Assembly (NCBI GenBank): GCA_015680905.1
Contig: CM027384.1
Span: 74,061,501-74,125,500, forward strand
DNA from: Coptis chinensis
Taxonomy: Eukaryota; Streptophyta; Magnoliopsida; Ranunculales; Ranunculaceae
Length of the DNA stretch: 64,000 nt
Direction: 5' to 3'
In this document: piece after piece, positions 24,078 to 35,699 of the stretch
Position numbering within the stretch: the stretch's first letter is position 1
Layout: every line of letters starts with the position of its first letter
Notes under the pieces: generated by a model
Told to the model about the DNA's origin: nothing
Databases searched by the model: none
Seen by the model: the letters and a program-made list of their open reading frames with translations, nothing else
Program-made: the position numbers and the translations under genes

Positions 24078-25131
24078 GGGGTCCAAATTGGACAAATGAA
24101 GAAAATATTGCTCTTACTAGAGCGTGGATTGAGATTGGAGAAGATCCTATAGTAGGGAATGATCAATTAGGACAAGTTTATTGGGAACGAATTATGGCTA
24201 GGATGAATGAAATTCAAGATTTTAACCACAATTGTAAGTGGAAGGGAGTCTCACAACGTTGGGCGATTCTTTTACCGTTCTTCAACAAATATCATGTTAT
24301 ACTAAGAAAGCTTGAAGAACAATCTCCAAGCGGGTAGGGATGTGAAGACATTGTAAGATTCGTTTATACTTCGTTTATATACTACTTTATATTGTTTTTT
24401 TTTTAAATAAACGTAACTTATAGATGCGGCAGCAACTTATGCAGCTACTACTGGGAAACTATGGATATGGCAAGATTGTTATAATCTAGTCAAACATACG
24501 CCAAAGTGGCAAAGAACTCAGTTATGCAACGAAACGTTTGCTCCAAGACCAAAGAAGAAAGCAAGATCCGGAGATCTTGAAGGCTTCGATTCTTTACCCT
24601 CAACCCCTTCAATGCCTCACTCTAACCCTTCACCTTCACTGTACTCGGAATACGATCCTAGCAGTACCGAGGGTTTTTTGGAAAGGTCGATTGGTAGGAA
24701 GCATAGCAAAGAAATTGAGAACAACAACAAAATTGCTTCTACTGTCGAGGGTAATATTGCATCTACTGCTAAAAATATGGATGAATTTCTTTAGTTTTTT
24801 AAAGAAAGCCGAAGACATAGAGAAGAGATTCTAGATGGGCAATTTCAAACTATGGTGAAATGAAGTAAGACAAGACACAAAAAAGTTATTTTTGAAGCAA
24901 GAAAAACTCCGTGTTATAGAGGAGGAAAATGTCATGTTGTTGGTAATGTCAACCGACAAACTCAATCATCGTGCACGAAGAGTTTTAGAGCTAAAACAAG
25001 AAGCAATTGTAGCTAAATATGCAAAAAGAGTTGGATCAAATAGTACAAATGAAGCTTCAGGGGACGAAGGAGCTAATGGTGAAGAAAATAATGAGTGGCT
25101 TGATAACTATAGTAACTCTAGTAGTATGTAA
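24078..25131 (+). pseudogene. PIF/Harbinger-type ORF1 remnant (Myb/SANT-like with NAM-associated C-terminus)
   Basis: The first block reads GPNWTNEENIALTRAWIEIG, then KWKGVSQRWAILLPFF, a trihelix/Myb-like DNA-binding domain. After an intron-like gap (about 24337-24423) a second block reads TGKLWIWQDCYNLVKHTPKW, then RPKKKARSGDLEGF and a basic IGRKHSKE stretch. A helical charged C-terminus runs to 25131. This is the layout of the DNA-binding ORF1 of PIF/Harbinger elements and related NAM-associated plant proteins. The frame changes between blocks and an in-frame stop near 24792 separates the second from the third, so it is not intact. No nuclease transposase is seen nearby, and the domesticated host version of the family remains possible. 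Confidence 0.72.
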
Positions 25132-25295
25132 TAAGGGTGATATGTAATAATTGTTTTTTATTTATTTATTTTAATTTTATGTTTTTGCAATCATGTATTA
25201 GTTGTCGTTCTATTAATAAAAATTGCAATTCATTTGCTAAATCAAATTGGTCAAAGGAAGTAAATTAGAACTTATCAAAATGATCAAATGAATTA
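25132..25295. other. Spacer before the CACTA element
   Basis: AT-rich sequence with nothing recognisable. The three bases TTA at 25293-25295 may be the left target duplication of the next element. Confidence 0.4.
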
Positions 25296-25882
25296 TACTA
25301 CTAAAAAAAGGGCTTTTTGTGTCACTTTTTATTTATGTCTCGTGTCACTTACTAGAAAAAAGTGACATAGAGTTTTGATGTGTCACTTTTTTATGGAACG
25401 AGGGCTGATATGTTGCTTTTAGAAAAAGTGACACAAATAATTTTAATGTTTGTGTCACATTATTTAAAAGTGACACTAGTGGTTTGCCTTGTTGTGTCTT
25501 CTGGGTGTAACAGAAGACGAAAACAAAATTAACATACTATCTGATTTGAGCGTGCATGTATATTTTTAGGTTCCCTCTGAAAGAATCAACAAAATAAACC
25601 TAAAAGGAAAAGAAAAATAAATAAAAGGGAATAAATAACTTAAGTCCGTCCGTTGGATTAGGATTAAAAAAGAAAAAAAAAAAAAGAAAAACTTTGTCTC
25701 CCAAAAACACTGAAGTCTAACAGACCTCACAGCGCGCGCTCTCTTACCCAGCGGTCTCTCACTCTGTCCATCCCTCGTTTTCTATCCAGGGCTCTCTTCC
25801 CATTCCAGCTATCTCTCTCTCTCTAGGGTTTTCTAGCCTTTTCCTTATTTCTCCAAACCCAATCCTCATTAAATCTCTCACT

Positions 25883-28017
25883 ATGGGTTTAATGGCATCA
25901 GGAATAGTACAAGTAATTGGTTCATCAATTAGCTGTGTTGAAGGACTTCATTTTTCGAATGTGAAGTTTACTTCTTCTTCTCCATCAGTTGCTACTTGTA
26001 ATAATAAGAGATCATTTAAACGACTTGTTGTTAAAGTTGTTACTGTTGTGGCTCCAAAGGTATCATCTTTTTCCTTGTTTTAGTTATAAAGATTGAATTA
26101 CTTCATTTCTATTGTATAATATATTGGATTAATGAGTTAATATGAAATATGCAAGTTTTTGTTATTTAGATAAGATGTGAATCCATGGGTTTATTATTGT
26201 CCTAGTATAATTTATTGGCTTTTCAACTGTTGTGCATGAGATACCGAGTTTCGCTCTGAAGTATATGTCTTAAGTTATGCGCGTCATAAGAATATTGTGA
26301 TGCTACTGGGGTATTGCAAGAATAAGAACAACAGTATTTTGGTATACGAATACATCTATAACAAGTTTCTCTATTTCCATTTATTTTGTAAGTGATTTTT
26401 TGTAAATTCAAATAGCCAATGTTCCTAATTCCTAGTTTTCTTTGACTTACCTTCTTTCTGGTATTTGTAGATAAATCTGCCACAATTCTTGAGTGGCATA
26501 AACTAACGCCGCGCCATTGCCATCGGAACATCGAAAGGATTGTGTTTTCTACATGAAGAGTGTCGTGGATGTCCAATAATTCATAGGGATTTGAGGCCAA
26601 GCAACATACTACTCACGCATGACTACATGCCAATGGTAGCACATACTCCGACAAATACTTTATATATATTATTCTTTTAGTTACCACTAGATGCATGGTT
26701 TCAGTTTTGCAAAAAGACAACAAGCAAGCTGGATTTGTCATGATGGCTTGTTATTTTTTGGTTGTGGAGTTACACTATTGAAAAATATTTTAGCTGACCT
26801 ATGTTGTTTAACTAATCATTATGTGTCACCTGAGTGCTCATGGAACATTTTAATATCTATTAGCTAACCCTACATTGTTTAACTAATTAAGGAGAGATTA
26901 TGTAGACCCTAATACCCTTATTGTAGATTTACAAACATAAACTATTTCGGAATTACATTAAGTATATAAACCATGAGTTTTGGCCATGATATGCTAGAGA
27001 ACAGTGGAATATACTTAAATGTCTTTTTGTTGGATTTTGCTTCTTGCACCAACAATTTTGGACATTGTTTTATTAATAGTTTATGTGGACTATGATTGAT
27101 TTCATTTTTGTAAAGGACTAATCTATTATCACCAACACAATGAAATTCATTTCCAGAATTCGAGGGTACTGGTACTCTTCAGCAATCCATTCAGAAACAT
27201 AAGTTTCTCTTAGGTATATTGTGCAAAGCCTGTTTCTTTGAAGTAACATGTAGTTACTAACATCAGTAAGCTAAATGATTAAAACAGCACATAAGAAATT
27301 TTATATTTTTTAAGATTTAAGCCCTTGGGTGATAGGGTACTTGTTAAGATCAAGTCTGCCAAAGAGAAAACTGTAGGAGGTATTTTGCTTCATTCTACAA
27401 CTTAATCAAAACCACAAGGAGGTTAGGTTGTTGTTGTTGGGGAGGGTAAGACTCTCGGGAAGAACAAGATGGAAATTAGTGTCAAGGTGATTTCATAGCC
27501 CTTTCTAATGCTCTCAACTATTTGTTTGTTTGTTTGTTTGTTTGTTTGTTTGAGTATTCTTGGTAATATTGTTTTTTTTCCCTTGTTGCCTAGAATGGAG
27601 CACAAATTGTATGTCTACTCCAAATATGTTGGGACAAAACTCAAGTTTGATGGATCAACTCATCTTTTATTGAAAGAAGATGACATTGTGGGTATTCTTG
27701 AGATTGATGAAGTCAAAGATCTCAAGCCTCTAAATGACTGTGTTTTAATCAAGGTCAGATAAATTCATCCCATGTATATTGTAACTATTATTATTAATCA
27801 AGTGATCTAAGAGTCCATAACTAGTGGAACTTAAGAAAAAGGTACTATTTTTTAAGGTTCCCCAATCAATTTTATTAAAGTTAAACACGTGCATTAAAAT
27901 AATATTCACTTTTAGCTCGATTACATTCTTGTAGGTTGCTGAGGTGGAGCAGAAAATTGCTGGTGCAGTGGCTTGTTTTTAACTGAGGCTAGCAAGGATA
28001 AACCTTCCATTGGAACT
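25883..28017 (+). pseudogene. CPN20: Captured chloroplast co-chaperonin CPN20 fragment, four exons
   Basis: Exon 1 (25883-26059) starts at ATG and encodes a serine/threonine-rich transit-peptide-like leader ending RLVVKVVTVVAPK. Exon 2 (about 27319-27486) reads KPLGDRVLVKIKSAKEKTVG. Exon 3 (27594-27753) reads YSKYVGTKLKFDGSTHLLLK, then EDDIVGILEIDEVKDLKPLN. Exon 4 (27935-28017) begins VAEVEQKIAGA. These match the double Cpn10 layout of the plastid 20-kDa chaperonin. GT-AG introns are kept, so capture was at the DNA level. Exon 2 has two in-frame stops, exons 3 and 4 are shifted, and the C-terminal part is missing, so it is non-functional. A CT-rich 5' leader with CTCTCTC runs (25720-25880) may be the captured promoter and 5' UTR. 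Confidence 0.9.
26246..26635 (+). pseudogene. Receptor-like kinase fragment inside the captured CPN20 intron 1
   Basis: The first piece (about 26246-26387) reads EFRSEVYVLSYARHKNIVML, then LGYCKNKNNSILVYEYIYNK, subdomains III-V of a plant receptor-like kinase, and ends at a GTAAGT donor. A second piece (26471-26635), after a TTTGTAG acceptor, contains AIAIGTSKGLCFLHEECRG, then IIHRDLRPSNILLTHDY, the catalytic loop with the HRD aspartate. The wording is close to the inactive kinase family often annotated as SELMODRAFT_444075-like. No ATP-binding lysine region, DFG or APE segment is present, so it is only a fragment. It lies between CPN20 exons 1 and 2, in the same orientation. Confidence 0.82.
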
Positions 28018-28778
28018 GTAAGTGGTCTTTGACATATCTTTTGTTTGTAGCTGTCCAAATTTGGTTCTTAATAATGAACATTATGAGATTATGGGGTTTC
28101 AACTACTTGTCTGTTACTAAATGATGCACTATTTCTTCATATCTACGGCATTGTTGTATAAAAGGTTTTAAAAAAGTATTGAGGCTGAAGACTCATGTTG
28201 TGCCTTGAGGCTTAAGCCTCACATCTTTCTATTCTCTTCCCATTTTTTTTCCAGCTTTTTGACACTTGGCTTCCTCTTAACTTTTCAAAAGATTAAAGAC
28301 AACATGTTTTGTTTTGAGCATCAAAACAGCTCATTCAATTATGAATCCTAAGCTTCCTGATTTTTCCTTGTTCTCCTTTATTATTTTTATATTTATTGAG
28401 GCTTAAGCCTCAAGAGCCTCTGAGCCTTGCCTTAAACCTCGTAAAGGCAGTGAGCCTCAAGCATAGTTTGGGATTTTAAAATTCACAGATTTCTGAAAAG
28501 TAAAAAATTGGAATACTGACCACAATATCGGAATTTGCAAGGTCCATATCGGTTCGAGCATAGTGTGTGAGAAGAGAATGTTAAATGGTAGTTGCATTAT
28601 CTCCTACATGAGGTATGAATAATTTGGTGAACTTATTTGTGTTAGTTATAATTTAACTTTTCGTATGCGACAACTTAACAAAATATATATATATGCTGTA
28701 AATATTTATATTCGAGTTTTAGAATTGCTCGAACAAAATACACATTTGGTAATCTAGAAAATTTTACTATTTATACAA

Positions 28779-29672
28779 AGGATGATGAGAAGGCTCGATA
28801 TATTCAGAAGTTGGCTGAAGAACACGGTGATCGTGTGTTTTGAATTCCTTTCAACACAGGATAACTGTGCTTATAGTACATATACATTATTTTAATATAA
28901 TTAAAATTATTTTATTTATTTATTTTTTCTATTGGTTATATAATTAAAAGTACTTTATTGGATTTGTATCCACATAACTGGTCATGTAGGGGGCATTGGG
29001 TCTTAATGGTTCTTGACATACCATCAATGGAAGTATACGAGCTTGACTCTTTAAGAGATTTTAGAGGGCCCCCGGATTCAGTTTTTAAACTATTAGTGAA
29101 CACGTGAGTTTAGTCTTTATTTATTGTATTTTTCATTGTATATTTGATTCTATCTTGAAAATAATGAGAATGAAACAAATGCATTTTCAGTGCAAACAAG
29201 TTATCAAACATGTCCAAAGGAAAGAGAAAGATGGATCCAAATCCAAATTAGAACTATGTGATAGTAAACTTAGTTTCTTTGGAATACAATACAAAATATC
29301 TTCCAATTTGTGTATATGTGTTAATGCAAGTATTAATTATGTGTAGTGCCCACAACAACAAGGGGGGATTGTATGCAGATATTATGTATTGCGCTTTATG
29401 CGAGATTTAGTGGAGGATCTTAGTCCACCACTCAAAAAGAAGGTGACTGGAAAGTAGCATTATTTTTCATATAGTCTTAGCTAGCTTATAAATTGGTGTA
29501 TGTGTAAATATGGTAGGCAATGCATTGCCTGCATTATTCATTTTTATAATATTTATAATATATTTTTCGTCGAATAGGTATTAGGTATTGGAGTTCTCTA
29601 GCAAGAAGAGTTACTCCAATGAAATAGATGAACTTCATCTTGAATTCATCGACTTTATCCAACAATTTATCT
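28779..29672 (+). pseudogene. C48 (Ulp1-like) peptidase remnant of the CACTA element
   Basis: One block (28982-29104) reads CRGHWVLMVLDIPSMEVYEL, then DSLRDFRGPP, with the catalytic-type His-Trp and the Asp-Ser-Leu motif of C48 peptidases. A second block (29346-29457) reads CPQQQGGIVCRYYVLRFMRD, carrying the Gln and Cys of the active site. A third (about 29580-29672) reads SNEIDELHLEFIDFIQ. A short helix ARYIQKLAEEHGDRV lies upstream (about 28790). Plant CACTA and some MULE elements are known to carry Ulp1-like peptidases. The blocks are separated by intron-like sequence, and the N-terminal part is missing. Confidence 0.75.
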
Positions 29673-30880
29673 GAGTAGTTAATTTGGGTAAGTGGGCTTC
29701 CATATTTTCCCTTTATTTATGTATATATACTTTTCTTATCGATTTTTTTTCTTACTTGTGCAATATATCTTTCTTGATTCACTTGATTTTTTATTTTATA
29801 TACTAGTCATGGAATGACGACTTCATGAAATGATGCAGGTGCATGGATTGATTAACATATTAATAGATGGCAGCTAGGTTTTTTGGTGTTAGAAAGTGCA
29901 CACAACAAGCTAAGATATGGCTACGATAGCGTTGGCGGCATGTAGTTTTTTTGTTTGCTTTAATATATTGTGATTTTTTTGGTATTGGAATGACTTATTT
30001 TGTTGGGAGTCAAACTAAATGATAGATACTAGGTTTGATCCTTGAAATTAATAGAAATTAATTGTTTTGAATGTTGTTTCTTTTTTTGATCTCGAGTGGA
30101 CGTTGTTTCCATATCATAAAGCAGGTTAAAGCGATCTTGGTTGTGATATTTTGATAAATGTATGTGGATGTTGTTTATGTCATAAAATATATTAATGGGA
30201 TTTTGGTTATGATGTATAGGATGCAGGTGGATCGAATACAAAAATGATAAAAGGTTTAAAAAAAAATTATTTTCATTTGGCTTGCTTTTGGAAAAAGTGG
30301 CATAATATCTATTAAAAGCGACACAACTGGCCATTCTTATGTGTCGCGTTTTTTTTCATACGAGTTATATGGAGTTGATTTCCAAAAGTGACACAAGAAG
30401 TGGGGGGCTTTTATGCCACTTTTGATACTTATGTCACGCTCTGGTCCAAAAGTGACACAATTAGTATACTTAATGTGTTACTCTTGATGTACTTATGTCT
30501 TGCTCTGATAAAAAAGTGACACAACTAGTATACTTAATGTCTCGTTTTTGTCGTACTTATGTCTCATTCTGGTCCAAAAGTGACACAACTAATATACTTA
30601 ATGTGTCACTTTTGACGAAATTATGTCCCATTCTGGTCCAAAAGGGATACAACTAGTGTCACTTTTGACAAGCCATGTGACAATTTTTCTTAAAAATGAC
30701 ACGAGACTATTCTTAAGTGTCATTTTATTAACAAAAAGTGACACATTTAGTAAGACTTTTGTGTCACTTTTGGTTGAACTTTATGTGTCGGGGGTTGTTA
30801 GGTCACTTCATAATTAATTTCAAAAGTGATACAAGTGACTTATTATGTCACTTAAAAAGTGACACAAAAAGCCCTTTCTT

Positions 30881-30998
30881 TAGTAGTATTCTAAATCACA
30901 CAACATAATAATAATTGTTATACAACAAACTTAATATTATAAATCATCAAGTTCTTTGGAATTATTATTATTATGTTGTGTGATTTAGAATACTACTA
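30881..30998. repeat. Small inverted repeat at the CACTA right border
   Basis: The arms 30881-30916 and 30960-30998 are reverse complements apart from a 3-base length difference (an ATT repeat). The left arm includes the last eight bases of the CACTA element, so the right arm carries an inverted copy of that terminus. Confidence 0.8.
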
Positions 30999-31186
30999 AT
31001 GAATAATAATTTTAAGTAAAACTTAAAACTAAAGGGATAATAACAATTATTACTACTATAATTGTAATAATAGTAGTAAAACTTTCGTTCACTTGTAATA
31101 ATAGTAGTAAAACTTAAAACGAATCAAGTCCTTTTGTAATAATAATAGAGTCATACAACATAATAGTAAAACTTAATTTTCGTTCA

Positions 31187-31600
31187 CTTTTGTTCCTTTG
31201 ATTGGGACAAGGTTTGGACCATTGGAAAGCTCTTTCCAAGCTGGTCGTTTTGACATAAGGTAGGCCCAAATCCGAGGTCTGAGTCCAAATATACGGTCTT
31301 CAGAAGTTCTGCTGACTTTGTGCACTATTTCTGCCCGTGCGGACTTTGACTTTTCACCTTTTGACCGGGATTTACAGAGGCTTTGTCCTCTTGAAAATTG
31401 GCCTTTAATCACAGAACTCCTTAGCAACCGATCTTTGCTCCTTTATTTCGCTAAAGTGGCACATTTCTGCACATAATGAACTTTGAAGCCTGAAATGCAT
31501 AAAAACACGTAATCAGTATTAACTCTTACTTATTATTCACATAATTGGTCTAAAAGTACGATTGTTAAGGGGTTAAAACTATAGTTTTGGGCTCTTATCA
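31187..31600 (-). repeat. Possible LTR fragment
   Basis: Reading left from 31600 the sequence starts TGATAAGAGCCC and continues AAAACTATAGTTTTAACCCC, the style of the 5' start of several plant LTRs. No primer-binding site, polypurine tract or partner LTR was found, and the left border is a guess. It appears to sit at the 3' end of the plant-mobile-domain sequence on the same strand. Confidence 0.35.
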
Positions 31601-33796
31601 GCCTTTTATGCCGTGAACTCCTCCTCGACTGTCCTTGTGCTGAACTCTCTCGTTTGTCCATGTGATGAACTTGTCCTTGTGAGATCAATCTGAGCTTGTA
31701 ACTCATCAACCTGGTGTTGCAAATCGTCATAATCAATATGAGCCTGGAAAAGAAGGCTTTTTCTTTCTCAACACTGTAGGCGAATACTAAGGAGCGCATG
31801 CCATCATTTACACGAATGCTTGTCTCATATCTCATGCGTAGCTCATCCTAAAATAATTATTCATTAATAATTTATTACATTTTCATAATAAACCAAAACC
31901 AATAAAAATAATTACCAGAGGTAGATGTCCAAGGTTAGGCTCGAACTGTACGACGCGAGTGTCATCAATAGAAGAAATGGGATGGTAAATCGTCTGGCCA
32001 CTCGGATCACTCAAACTGAAAACCCAAGGCCACTCTGACTGAAGGGGATCTGGCATTAGAACAAATATGTGTATAGGTCCATGCTGAAACGTTGGCTGTG
32101 ATGGCTGGCCAATCTGATATTCACGTTTGACACTGCACCCATTCTGTTAACCATATGAATGTTGTATGTACGACCACAGTTGGGAGAAAATGACCAATAG
32201 ATACCTTAAACTAATAACGGTAATACTGCTTATAAGTCTGCAATGTAACTAGGTCAGAAGCTACTAGCCAACTCCAATCCACGTTTCTTTCGATGACTTG
32301 TTGTAAGGTCATGTCCTTAGCCTCTGTTACATGGGTAGGCGGATCAGGGGGATACCAAAGCATGGTGTGAGTTGTCTATAACATTTATCCCCTAAATACC
32401 ACTCCATATCACTCTCACAAGTGAATACCATCCTCCTATGAAAAATGAACAATGCGTATCTATAGTCATTCGCGTCGACGTGCACAGATGTCCACCAAGG
32501 CCTCCAAACAATAGAAGCCTATGTGCTAAGCTCAATCTGGGTTCAGACAGAAGTTATGTTATGACTGATCTCATTGGTCAGACGAGGTCCGTGCCAAGCC
32601 TTGAGCCTAAGCTTCTCATCGGTGTACTCTGTGAGGATAGGATTTGCAGCACCGAAATACTCATAAAACTATACCTCTAAGAGAATGACAAACCCTCCCA
32701 TCTGGGGACTACTGACAACACTAGTCTGCTGAGAAGCCCTATCTAAACAACGCAACAAATTATAGTATATGGCTCCACCAAAATCAATACCGTGCAACTC
32801 ATGCAAGTGCTCAAAGTTGGCTAGATACCCCAAGTTAATCGTGGAATGGCCAGAAGGAAGAAACAAGATGTCATCAAATACATACAGAAAGCTCTTACAT
32901 ACTCATCAACATGTGCTTGACCATCATCAGAATCAAGTGACAAATAATTTATTAAAAACTGCAACCCATCATCATTAGTCAATAGTGTAATGTATGCATC
33001 CTTGATACCAAAAATCCTAACACCAGCACTGTCATATGACTCCTCGGTCAGACAAGGGAAGAAAGTCATCATTTGGGCACAACTCTGGAATTCAATGCTA
33101 CATCTCAATGGCTGACCTAATTTTATACTCAAACCAGATATCATACAAAAATCTAGTGGAGTGAAGCCTAACTCTCCCTGAGGGAAGTGAAAAGTATGTG
33201 TACTATCCCACAATCTCTCAACTAAACCATTGATAACTTCCTGAATGTCAGTCTTATTGTAAAGTATGTCAACTAGATGACCAAAGGGAGTTGCTAGAAT
33301 TGCATCTCTAACATGGTCAGGTGCACCGACTTTTTAATATCATCCCACCACGTCTTAAGCGCACATGGAGTGCACCAAACCCGATACATAACACATCTCT
33401 GATGTACACAAAATGAAACTAAAATTAAAAAAATAAAAATAAAAATGTACATATTTAACTACAACTACTGCTAATATATGAAATTAAAATACATACATGT
33501 TGTTCAAAAACAACTCTTGACACATGCTTATCATAAAACCTCCTAGACACCGGTCTAGGATGGCTGAAATCCATAGCCTCAGCAGGAAATTCAAAATCGA
33601 CTTGCTGATACTAAAGTAGTAATGGATCGTCCGGTTCAGCTCCTTGATTGCCAGCTCTAGAAGTGTTTGGTTCATCATTTAGATCACCTATGGGATTGCT
33701 CCAAACCAGTGCATTATTACCACTGTTTTGATCTTCCTCACTGTCACCACTCCATCTTGTTTGGTTATTATAGACGTATTCGTCATTGGAACCCAT
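31601..33796 (-). pseudogene. Plant mobile domain (PMD, MAIN-like) sequence
   Basis: From 33796 leftward an ATG opens a short acidic N-terminus, then SHPRPVSRRFYDKHV. The PMD core follows: WDSTHTFHFPQGELGFTPLD, FCMISGLSI (33213-33100) and STINLGYLANFEHLHELHG (about 32850-32790). A WRPWW segment (about 32495) and a coiled C-terminus near 31830-31620 complete it. PMD proteins are plant-specific and occur both as host genes (MAIN family) and as cargo of Mutator-like and LTR elements; no flanking ends were found to decide. The frames are interrupted in several places, so it looks non-functional. Introns cannot be placed confidently. Confidence 0.7.
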
Positions 33797-33984
33797 TTTT
33801 TTGTTAGAACTAGAGAAACTATGTTGAAAACAAATGTGTGAAATGACAAAAGTCCGACTGTCGCGCGACATTTAAACAAGCATAGCATGCAACATTGGTA
33901 ATGGAGCGCGGCAATAGTACTGGCGCGCGTGGTAGGGTCTACAATCACATTTGCGGTCGATATGTGCGACCACTTAGAGTTGGT

Positions 33985-35260
33985 CAAAATTTGTGTCCAA
34001 TTTCTCCACATTTCGCCTTCAAATTTGAAGGAAATACTACCACCACCTAGGGATAGATGCTCTAAATATATATAATCATAGTAAGATATTGTATCTCACA
34101 TGTACGACATTATGTGGTGTTGTTAAATAACCCTTCCTATGTATGACATTATGTAGTGTTGTAACATTCTTATTTGGATAACTTGAAAATACACGTTTAA
34201 CTTAACTAAATATGATCATAGTAAGACATTGTCTCTCACATGTACAACATTATGTGGTGCTATTAAATGACCCATCATATGTACGATATTATGTAGTGTT
34301 GTAACATTCGTATTTGGATAACCTGAAAATACACGTTTAATTGAACTAAATATGATTATAGTAAGACATTGTATCTCACATGCACAACATTATGTGATGC
34401 TGTTAAATGACCCCTCATATGTACGACATTATATAGTGTTGTAGCATTCCTATTTGGATAACCTGAAAATACACGTTTAACTAAACTAAATATGATCATA
34501 ATAAGACATTGTATTTCACATGTACGACATTATGTGGTGCTGTTAAATGGGATGGAAATCAAGGTAGATGATAGATCGATATCGTTTAATACCCCCAATT
34601 ACACCATAATTTCATATTAAGACAAAATTTGTGTCCAATTTCTCCACATTTCGCCTTCAAATTTGAAGGAAATACTACCACCACCTAGGGATAGATGCTC
34701 TAAATATATATAATCATAGTAAGATATTGTATCTCACATGTACGACATTATGTGGTGTTGTTAAATAACCCTTCCTATGTATGACATTATGTAGTGTTGT
34801 AACATTCTTATTTGGATAACTTGAAAATACACGTTTAACTGAACTAAATATGATCATAGTAAGACATTGTCTCTCACATGTACAACATTATGTGGTGCTA
34901 TTAAATGACCCATCATATGTACGATATTATGTAGTGTTGTAACATTCGTATTTGGATAACCTGAAAATACACGTTTAATTGAACTAAATATGATTATAGT
35001 AAGACATTGTATCTCACATGCACAACATTATGTGATGCTGTTAAATGACCCCTCATATGTACGACATTATATAGTGTTGTAGCATTCCTATTTGGATAAC
35101 CTGAAAATACACGTTTAACTAAACTAAATATGATCATAATAAGACATTGTATTTCACATGTACGACATTATGTGGTGCTGTTAAATGGGATGGAAATCAA
35201 GGTAGATGATAGATCGATATCGTTTAATACCCCCAATTACACCATAATTTCATATTAAGA
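33985..35260. repeat. 638-bp tandem duplication of a 141-bp monomer array
   Basis: Unit 1 is 33985-34622 and unit 2 is 34623-35260. By eye they are almost identical, with one clear base difference noticed (TTAACTTAACT against TTAACTGAACT). Inside each unit about four monomers of about 141 bp follow one another, each with ATAGTAAGACATTGT, CACATGTACGACATTATGT and GGATAACCTGAAAATACACG. Monomers within a unit differ far more than the two units do, so a satellite-like array was doubled recently. Confidence 0.92.
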
Positions 35261-35680
35261 CAATGTGTAATGATATTACGACATTTTACTGATGTTATTA
35301 TTTTTTTGAAAAAAATCAGGGTGAAATGGGGTGAAAATTAAGGTAATGGTAGATGTTGTTTAATATAGATCCCCCCCCCCACCATAGTTACGATTTTTAA
35401 TTGGCATAATACATCTTGCATGAAATATAGCTAAGAAAAGGAGAAGCTGATATCTTGAAATCTACCTTGCAGGCTACAATCTCCTATTAGTTCAAACTAT
35501 TGTATGGTGGTCACCACCATCACCTTAACGATGGAAATAAGTAATCTATTTTTGGAAGACGATACCAACATTTTCCTATGACAACATATGTGTTTTTTTA
35601 TGGTGTGACAACATATGTAGAGCCTTCTTATTAGTGGGTTAGGAGAAAACACAAGCCTTTGGAAAGTGTTAAACTATGAT
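35261..35680. other. Unassigned spacer
   Basis: AT-rich sequence with one further partial phrase of the preceding array (GATGGTAGATGTTGTTTAATA) and a run of C at 35369-35378. No gene is supported. Confidence 0.4.
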
Positions 35681-35699
35681 AGAGAGAGAGAGAGAGAGA
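35681..35699. repeat. (AG)n microsatellite
   Basis: About nine AG units followed by GA-rich sequence. Confidence 0.9.

Larger units (their letters stand above)
25296..30888. mobile_element. CACTA (En/Spm-type) transposon with captured host genes
   Basis: The ends are inverted repeats of about 33 bp: TACTACTAAA then GGGCTTTTTGTGTCACTTTT on the left and the complement on the right. The motif AAAAGTGACACA and its complement recur many times in both subterminal regions (about 25316-25460 and 30290-30870), the dense subterminal repeat pattern of plant CACTA elements. The first base is T where the family usually has C. The putative 3-bp flanks are TTA and TTC, so the target duplication is imperfect. 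The interior holds CPN20 exons, a receptor-kinase fragment and a C48 peptidase remnant. No TNP2-type transposase is seen, so it is non-autonomous. Confidence 0.85.

Noticed and set aside
31140-31430. 84-codon minus-strand frame as a protein
   Set aside because: It lies in a likely LTR fragment and shows no protein family resemblance.
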